From Deltaproteobacteria bacterium (GTDB lineage Bacteria; UBA10199; JACPAL01; JACOUP01), in the NCBI GenBank assembly GCA_030649435.1, contig JAUSKE010000039.1:1-5509 (forward strand): a stretch of 5,509 nucleotides of DNA. Reading direction: 5' to 3'. Below, in pieces: positions 1 through 4,472 of the stretch. Under the pieces are notes generated by a model, which ran no database searches, was not told the origin of the DNA, and saw only the letters and a program-made list of their open reading frames with translations. Within the stretch, counting starts at the first letter, position 1. Each line of letters opens with the position of its first letter. Position numbers and translations under genes: made by a program.

Positions 1-7
1 AACAAAG

Positions 8-643
8 ATGAAAGAAGCCCTTCTAGCAAATCACCTCCCCGAAGTGGTTCAGGGCATTATAGACTTAAGATCTGTTCTTCGTTATGCGCAGGAGAGCGAT
101 ATTGTCTTTCCCAACAAGGATTCCAACCAGTATGCCAACAAGGAGGTTCTTGAAATCCTGATGAAGGATTACAACCAGATGGCTCAAGAGATCCGTCTGG
201 CCCTTGCCGATTTTGAAAAAGCGAAAAAAGGGGATACCCAGGCTTTGGCCTCGGGGGTCGTTCATTACAAAAACTTCTTGAGGTATGTTCGTGAGGAGTA
301 TTGGAATGGACTTGCCTCAGGCCTGGGGCCTCTTAGGGCATTAAGAGAACTCCGGTTGGCGGCGGCCCTTCATCTCGGGCAAGATTCAGTGGCGCATTGT
401 CGCCAGTGGGAAGGGAAGAGGGGAGATGTTTGCCAAGAAATTGTCGCTGTTAACCTTTTTGGCTGGGGGACGCTTCACGATAAGGACGATGACCGGATTG
501 AGAGGGAAGACGGGAGCTGGAAACCGGCCACTCAGCTAGCGGTCGCTATTTCATTCCAGATTCGGAAGTTGAGCCACACCGCCGGGGAGCTGTTCGAAGA
601 GAAAAAGAAGGCGTTTCTCGATCGCTTCTGGCCCGTTGATTAG
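8..643 (+). CDS. Hypothetical helical protein, possibly cut by left edge
   Basis: I do not recognise this 211-residue protein. It is rich in charged residues and leucine or alanine and reads as mostly alpha-helical and soluble. There is no signal peptide and no membrane segment. A helical stretch covers about residues 1-135, followed by a segment with two cysteines (VAHCRQW and GDVCQE), an acidic patch (DKDDDRIE) and a final helical tail ending in FWPVD. The reading frame is still open at the first base of the window, and only seven bases precede the ATG, with no visible ribosome site. The true start may therefore lie outside and the ATG may be internal. Three in-phase 12-base units at 111-146 encode NKDS, NQYA and NKEV. 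The stop codon overlaps the stop of the convergent gene on the other strand. I see nothing that gives a function. Confidence 0.72.
   Translation: MKEALLANHLPEVVQGIIDLRSVLRYAQESDIVFPNKDSNQYANKEVLEILMKDYNQMAQEIRLALADFEKAKKGDTQALASGVVHYKNFLRYVREEYWNGLASGLGPLRALRELRLAAALHLGQDSVAHCRQWEGKRGDVCQEIVAVNLFGWGTLHDKDDDRIEREDGSWKPATQLAVAISFQIRKLSHTAGELFEEKKKAFLDRFWPVD
111..146 (+). repeat. Three tandem 12-base units inside a gene
   Basis: The units begin CCAACAAGGATT (111), CCAACCAGTATG (123) and CCAACAAGGAGG (135). The first and third share their first ten bases exactly; the middle one is diverged. The period is four codons, so the reading frame is kept and each unit gives an asparagine-led tetrapeptide. 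It looks like a small in-frame duplication in a probable loop between helices. Confidence 0.6.
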
Positions 644-1065
644 AGAAGGCCTGTCAATTGGAGCCCAAGGATCGTTTGAAAGTCCCCTCGTGTCACGTCG
701 GGCATCTGTGCAAAGAACCCTAATCCAAATGTTCCTTGTATTGGCAGTAGGGCTGTTGAAGAGGCACGCGCCCCAAGATCGAATTTTTCGTTACTGAAAT
801 TGTACTGGGGAATCGCTCCCGCCTCAAGATGAAGAAAGCTAGTTACAAAACCGCCGGCACTGACGGCACAACCCGCACGCCGGGTTTCTTGCCCTCCGCT
901 CAGAACAAAGTTGTATTGAGGGACGATATGGAGAAAGGGTTGAAAATTATCCCCTATGGGGCGATTGAATGAAACGCCGGCCCCTGCGATAAAGGCCCCT
1001 CCCCCTTGGGTCGTGCTACCACCCGCGATGACAGGGACAAATTTTACTTCTGTGGGTCCACCCAT
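640..1065 (-). CDS. Beta-rich, outer-membrane-barrel-like protein without signal peptide
   Basis: This 141-residue protein has an alternating hydrophobic/polar pattern rich in glycine, phenylalanine and tyrosine, as in antiparallel strands of outer-membrane barrels. Probable strands lie near residues 6-16, 23-35, 43-56, 67-90, 94-107, 112-121 and 129-141. A near-identical motif occurs twice, VPQYNF at 48-53 and IPQYNF at 85-90, 37 residues apart, which suggests a repeated hairpin. The start is firm: a perfect AAGGAGGT site precedes the ATG, and an in-frame TGA lies only six codons upstream (1084-1086), so no signal peptide has been missed. The C-terminus is a hydrophobic strand but ends in Leu-Leu rather than the Phe or Trp usual for barrels inserted by the BAM complex. 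It follows the 358-residue gene by 72 bases on the same strand, probably in one operon. The family is unknown; a soluble beta-barrel is the main alternative. Confidence 0.8.
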   Translation of the reverse strand: MGGPTEVKFVPVIAGGSTTQGGGAFIAGAGVSFNRPIGDNFQPFLHIVPQYNFVLSGGQETRRAGCAVSAGGFVTSFLHLEAGAIPQYNFSNEKFDLGARASSTALLPIQGTFGLGFFAQMPDVTRGDFQTILGLQLTGLL

Positions 1066-1069
1066 AATA

Positions 1070-1077
1070 ACCTCCTT
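1070..1077 (-). promoter_or_regulatory. Perfect Shine-Dalgarno site for the barrel-like gene
   Basis: Read on the minus strand this is AAGGAGGT, fully complementary to the usual 16S rRNA tail, with four bases (TATT) before the ATG at 1065. It is the strongest ribosome site in the window. It fixes the start of a gene that lacks an export signal. Confidence 0.85.
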
Positions 1078-1080
1078 TAT

Positions 1081-1098
1081 TCTTCAGTATCTTCAGTA
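1081..1098. repeat. Tandem 9-base direct repeat in an intergenic gap
   Basis: TCTTCAGTA is present twice, back to back. It sits just upstream of the ribosome site of the barrel-like gene, in the 72-base gap between two minus-strand genes. Nine bases is close to one helical turn, so it could be a tandem regulator site, or simply a slippage duplication. The rest of the gap has no clear terminator, which fits co-transcription across it. Confidence 0.5.
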
Positions 1099-1137
1099 TC
1101 ATCGGCGCTCTGATGAACAGGTTGCGGGGTTTTTAGA

Positions 1138-2214
1138 CTACTTAAAGGCCGGGGCATAGAAGAAATCCTTCTCCATCGGCCCATCATCTTCACTCATCCA
1201 GCAGGGGATCTTGGCCTTGGCCTCGGCCCTCGGGTCTCCCGCATAATGGAGCGCCACCTGCAATAGGGGACGGATAATAAAGGAATCGGAAGGGGGCTTC
1301 CAGGAGACCTGTGCGCTCTGCTGGTAGATAAAAATCCCGGTTTGTGGGTCGTAACTGACGCTCCCAAAGACATTCCGGACGCTTGTTAACTCTTTTTTAA
1401 AGGTATCAGCATACTCATCGAGATTAGTTGTAATCCCTGCCCGACTCATTGCCCGGGCAAGATCGGGCTTAAATTGATCGATCAGTCTTTGGGCCTCGGG
1501 ATGGGAGACCATATCCCAATGGGCAACGACATTCCCCCCGTTCTGTGGGAAAACAAGTTTGGTGACGGCAGGAAACATCCCGACCACTTTGCCGGCAACC
1601 CCATCCGGTCGTGTGATGGTGAATTCGTAATAGGCGTTGGGTTCACCGGGGACCGGGACCTCAAAGGTCAATTCCAGGTCGGGCATCGTTTTGTAGGTAT
1701 CGTAGGGGAGGACCCTGGCCCGGATCGACTCTCGGGTAAGCCCTGGCTTTTTTAGTTTAATGGCTAGGTTACCGCCACTGTCGATATTGTTGTTGATGAT
1801 GATGCCACCGGCATCGAGGTGAACCGCCTGATCGGTTAGGATCTGTTGAAAACGGTCGATTTCATTTTTGCCAATGGTGTCACCCAATTCGCTTTTGAGT
1901 TGCCCGAAGACCCGATCCGCCACTGCTTGAGATTGAGGAGTTCGGTAAGTGGCGAGAAAAGACCTCCTGAGTTCGGTGAGGGTGATGTTCCGATCGTCGG
2001 GCCAAATCTCCCACTCGTATTCCGGGGCCTTGGGGCTATCCCAGAAGGTTCGCGTTGTCCTTCCCTCAAGTTTGTAATTGTCCCCTTCGATCGCCTCACA
2101 GATCGGGATATCGGATCCATCTAGCGTGTCCTCCAGATGATCGGCAGCGTCCGCCTCAATGACGATATAAGGCGGGCGCGATGCGGAAACGGGCGAAGCT
2201 CCATTACCAGCCAT
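1138..2214 (-). CDS. Hypothetical 358-residue protein with possible degenerate EF-hand-like pair
   Basis: I do not recognise the family. The preferred start is the ATG at 2214, preceded by AAGGGGGT six bases upstream, which pairs fully with the 16S tail if one G-U wobble is allowed. The frame is open to a TTG at 2310, but that codon has no ribosome site. The protein has no signal peptide or membrane segment. Residues 14-70 are acidic (AADHLEDTLDGSD) and partly beta. Residues 72-126 are helical with two loop-helix segments, RNITLTELRRSF and GKNEIDRFQQIL, whose key isoleucines are 42 residues apart; they recall a paired EF-hand with lost calcium ligands. Residues 134-230 are mostly beta (GGIIINNNIDSGG, then strands near ELTFEVPVP and YYEFTITRPDG). 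Residues 238-280 are helical and 282-326 are again beta-rich. It is probably first in an operon with the barrel-like gene and is divergent from the 692-residue gene. Confidence 0.85.
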   Translation of the reverse strand: MAGNGASPVSASRPPYIVIEADAADHLEDTLDGSDIPICEAIEGDNYKLEGRTTRTFWDSPKAPEYEWEIWPDDRNITLTELRRSFLATYRTPQSQAVADRVFGQLKSELGDTIGKNEIDRFQQILTDQAVHLDAGGIIINNNIDSGGNLAIKLKKPGLTRESIRARVLPYDTYKTMPDLELTFEVPVPGEPNAYYEFTITRPDGVAGKVVGMFPAVTKLVFPQNGGNVVAHWDMVSHPEAQRLIDQFKPDLARAMSRAGITTNLDEYADTFKKELTSVRNVFGSVSYDPQTGIFIYQQSAQVSWKPPSDSFIIRPLLQVALHYAGDPRAEAKAKIPCWMSEDDGPMEKDFFYAPAFK

Positions 2215-2220
2215 AAATAA

Positions 2221-2228
2221 ACCCCCTT
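2221..2228 (-). promoter_or_regulatory. Shine-Dalgarno site deciding the start of the 358-residue gene
   Basis: The minus strand reads AAGGGGGT, then six bases (TTATTT), then the ATG at 2214. It differs from the consensus AAGGAGGT by one A-to-G change that still pairs by wobble. This favours 2214 over the TTG at 2310, which is preceded by a pyrimidine-rich stretch. Confidence 0.65.
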
Positions 2229-2255
2229 GTGCGAGGAGTTTTCGCCAGTCCTTAC

Positions 2256-2290
2256 GAAGAGTTGCTTTATTTTTAATGAGCAACTTTTTT
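2256..2290 (+). terminator. Hairpin with T-run in the leader of the 692-residue gene
   Basis: GTTGCT (2261-2266) and AGCAAC (2279-2284) form a perfect six-base inverted repeat around a 12-base loop, followed directly by TTTTTT (2285-2290). In RNA the purines GAAGA just before the left arm can pair with the first five U bases of the run, giving up to eleven pairs including two G-U. On the plus strand this has the form of an intrinsic terminator; on the minus strand no U-run follows. It ends 37 bases before the ATG at 2328. It could be an attenuator, a block against transcription from the left, or an operator palindrome. The short, AT-rich core makes termination uncertain. Confidence 0.5.
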
Positions 2291-2327
2291 AACAGGGGAC
2301 CGACAAGCAAGGAAAGAAAATTGGCCT

Positions 2328-4406
2328 ATGGTTTCAACGATTACAAAAGAGGCGTTTGCCGTTTCCATCAGTGACTTTCTGGAAGAGAATCCACTTCCTC
2401 AAATTCAGGATGATGCCAACGAACTGGTTGCGTTCGACTCCACCTACGGGAATGGAGATGGCCAGATAGATCTCTTCGAATATGCCACCTTGCGAGCTAC
2501 CCCCCAAGTATCGGGCACTACCCTTGTCGGGTTGAAGTTCAACCTGATCGATCGGTTTGCCCTCCTTTTTGGAGAAGAACCGCTCTCTTTTTCTATCAGG
2601 CAGGATCGCGTTGTCTTCCGGTTTGAAAATTCGTCGGAAGCCTCCGTTCATTTTAGCCCTTTGGGGAGTCTGGATGAAATAACGTGGGAGGGTGCCTCCT
2701 CTCTTCATTACTATCTGTTTGAGGATACTACCCGGGTTTCACTTACTGATGGGAGTCAAGAAATAGCCTCAGAGGAATTCGCCTCGAGCGATCAGTTACC
2801 GATCAGGCCGGAAGAATTGGCCCTGGCCTCAACGGGAATGTTGGATCAAGTGGCCTACGAAGACCGCCATGCCTGGCTTTTTGCCCTCTCCAATCCGGGT
2901 GAAGAGCTGGCCTCCTTGAAACAATGGTGCCGGACTTCGCACCCTCAACTGGTGGGGCGATTCTTAAACCGATTGCTGACTGCGAATAGTTCGGAAACAG
3001 AAAGAGATGAGGAGCTGGCACTTTCCATCGCCAATCGATTATGGCAGTCGCTGATGACCGATCCGCAAGATCCCTCTCACAATCGTGCGGCGCAAATTTT
3101 GGCAGAAGTCCAGAATATCTCGTATCAGGCCCTCCTCTTGGCCCCCATTTTTGTGGAAAATCAGACAGCCTACCGGGAGATTCTTCTCCGTATCCCCCAT
3201 CCGGAAAGAGATAATCTGGAGCATTTGATGAAATCCCTCAAGATTGAATGGCTCGGTGGTTGGGGAGAAACAGAGGAAAAGACAGCTTTGATCCTTCCCC
3301 CCTCCATGCAGGCTCAACTGGCCCCCTGGCTTCCGGTGAGCCGTGAGGGAGAGGGAGAGATAGACGAAGAACAACTGGCGGGGATCAGGGAATATGTCGA
3401 CGCCGTCGAGGAACAAAATCGCCGTAAAGAGCATCAACTAACCCAGACGCTCCAAAGTGAATCGTCAGACGGTGAGCCGATCAGAGTCAAGTGCGGCATG
3501 ACCGGAATGGATATCGCTCTTTCAGAGATTGCACAAGGGGGTGCGACCGCAGACAAAATCTATGAAGCAACAGGTCTTAAAAAACCGAAACCGGAGGAAC
3601 GCACACCACTCCTCTACTACCAAAAAGCGCTCAAGTTGCTGGGGCGTCTCGCTTCATCCGAAAAATTTCCCGTCCCGATCTGGCGAGGAAGGTATTACGA
3701 AAAAGAAGATTCCAGAACGCCTCAAGCCTTGGATACCCAAACCCTTCAATACAAAGGGGGCAGATTGACGGGTGACTGGAAGGTTTGGTTTTTCAGGGAA
3801 GATGCGTTGAATTTTCTTCGAAAAGATGCCGGTCATTTTTGGCAAGCAAGAGACAACGCCCCTCAGACTAAACGCCTATTTGAAGAGGAATCACGATCGC
3901 TCGTTGAAGAGGATGGGTATGGAGTATTGAGGAGAGACAGCGATAACTCTGGGATTATTGTGGCAGGAAAACCGACTTCGCAATTTGTAGGGGGAGTTTT
4001 GCCCGTTCGCGATGGTGTTGTGTTTAGCGGTGGCTACGAGAAAGGTAGATCCGGATCGATTGAAATCAGGAGCGATCAAGGGGGGTATATCACCGTTAAA
4101 ATTGCCGTCCCCGGATTTGGATCCAATGAAGGGATCGACGGAGAAGCCGCTTGTGTGATGGGGGTCTCCTTTCAGCTTCAAGCTTTGGATGACGAAGGGA
4201 GCTGTTACATTTCTGACCCCTGGGCCAATATAAATGGGGCCATCGAGGTTTATTGGCCAGATGGAAAAACCCAGCTTTTCAGTAAAGAGGCCGTTATGGA
4301 GTTCGAGGAGGAGCGAGAGAGAGACCTCCTCTTTCAGCGGCTTTTATCACAACATGGTTGTGTGAAAGTTGAAACCACTGAGGAGACTCCGCCGGCAGAG
4401 GAATAG
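2328..4406 (+). CDS. Multidomain protein: EF-hand-like loop, helical middle, degenerate M23/LytM-like C-terminus
   Basis: I do not recognise the full-length family (692 residues). The ATG is the first usable start: no start codon lies between it and an in-frame TGA at 2277-2279. There is no signal peptide and no membrane segment. Residues 37-52 hold an EF-hand-like loop (D37...N42-G-D44-G-x-I47-D-x-x-E51). Residues 60-150 are mostly beta. Residues 160-310 are amphipathic helices that recall HEAT or ARM-type repeats. Residues 340-375 are acidic and helical, and 385-445 are mixed. Residues 530-650 follow the M23 peptidase pattern: NSGII where HxGxD is expected, then DGVVFSGGYEKG, SIEIRSDQGGYIT and, near the end, AIEVYWPDGK where HLHFEVxxDGK is expected. 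All four zinc ligands are missing (N540, I544, N636, A638), so peptidase activity is not expected. In enzyme-dead LytM proteins such as EnvC and NlpD this fold regulates amidases. The tail (655-692) is a charged helix and a glutamate-rich end. The gene is divergent from the 358-residue gene and 66 bases before purB. Confidence 0.85.
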   Translation: MVSTITKEAFAVSISDFLEENPLPQIQDDANELVAFDSTYGNGDGQIDLFEYATLRATPQVSGTTLVGLKFNLIDRFALLFGEEPLSFSIRQDRVVFRFENSSEASVHFSPLGSLDEITWEGASSLHYYLFEDTTRVSLTDGSQEIASEEFASSDQLPIRPEELALASTGMLDQVAYEDRHAWLFALSNPGEELASLKQWCRTSHPQLVGRFLNRLLTANSSETERDEELALSIANRLWQSLMTDPQDPSHNRAAQILAEVQNISYQALLLAPIFVENQTAYREILLRIPHPERDNLEHLMKSLKIEWLGGWGETEEKTALILPPSMQAQLAPWLPVSREGEGEIDEEQLAGIREYVDAVEEQNRRKEHQLTQTLQSESSDGEPIRVKCGMTGMDIALSEIAQGGATADKIYEATGLKKPKPEERTPLLYYQKALKLLGRLASSEKFPVPIWRGRYYEKEDSRTPQALDTQTLQYKGGRLTGDWKVWFFREDALNFLRKDAGHFWQARDNAPQTKRLFEEESRSLVEEDGYGVLRRDSDNSGIIVAGKPTSQFVGGVLPVRDGVVFSGGYEKGRSGSIEIRSDQGGYITVKIAVPGFGSNEGIDGEAACVMGVSFQLQALDDEGSCYISDPWANINGAIEVYWPDGKTQLFSKEAVMEFEEERERDLLFQRLLSQHGCVKVETTEETPPAEE

Positions 4407-4472
4407 ACAACCCTCTTTCCTCTTTTTTTCCCCTTGCACCGGACCCCCTTTTTTATTATTGAAGCGGGCTCC
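4407..4472 (+). promoter_or_regulatory. Pyrimidine-rich spacer before purB, possible promoter
   Basis: The 66-base gap is very rich in T and C on the plus strand and poor in G up to about 4440. I see no stable hairpin, so there is no intrinsic terminator for the upstream gene; a C-over-G bias of this kind can serve Rho. TTGCAC (4434-4439) and TATTAT (4454-4459) resemble -35 and -10 boxes, but the 14-base spacing is shorter than ideal. If this is the promoter, the purB leader would be only a few bases long. Confidence 0.3.

Larger units (their letters stand above)
2215..2327. promoter_or_regulatory. Divergent intergenic region serving both transcription directions
   Basis: This 113-base spacer separates the start codons of two divergent genes, so promoters for both must lie in it or in the adjacent 5' ends. 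It is AT-rich around 2257-2292. I looked for -35/-10 pairs on both strands and found no convincing sigma-70 match; TTGCTT near 2262 and TTGTGC near 2227 have no good partner. It contains a hairpin with a T-run (2256-2290) and a weak purine-rich ribosome site, AGGAAAG at 2310-2316, for the rightward gene. Confidence 0.55.

Noticed and set aside
476..505. Acidic DKDDDRIERED segment in the left-edge protein as an EF-hand
   Set aside because: The isoleucine is one position out of register and the central glycine is absent, so the loop does not fit the EF-hand pattern.
1066..1137. An intrinsic terminator between the two minus-strand genes
   Set aside because: Only short stems of three or four bases can be drawn and no T-run follows on the minus strand, so co-transcription is more likely.
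956..1159. A 67-codon plus-strand frame crossing the gap between the two minus-strand genes
   Set aside because: Most of it is antisense to the barrel-like gene, there is no ribosome site, and it ends inside the next gene on the opposite strand.
1836..2124. Open frames on both strands (92-94 codons) inside the 358-residue gene, and 1474-1755 on the plus strand
   Set aside because: They overlap a longer frame that has a good ribosome site, and their proteins have the arginine- and proline-rich look of wrong-frame translation.
2215..2327. Specific sigma-70 promoters for the divergent genes
   Set aside because: No -35/-10 pair with acceptable spacing stood out on either strand, so I annotate only the region.
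3039..3437. Antisense open frame of 132 codons inside the 692-residue gene; similar ones at 2334-2708, 2803-3021 and 3891-4181
   Set aside because: All are shadows of a long continuous coding frame with coherent protein composition, and none has its own start signals.
616..3900. Several CGATCG sites that recall the cyanobacterial HIP1 octamer
   Set aside because: None of the copies I noticed is a full GCGATCGC, and the proteins do not suggest a cyanobacterium.
3936..3959. DSDNSGII in the 692-residue protein as a DxDxDG calcium loop
   Set aside because: It fits the first half of such a loop, but position 12 is Lys and the flanks fit the first strand of an M23-like domain better. It remains a weak alternative.
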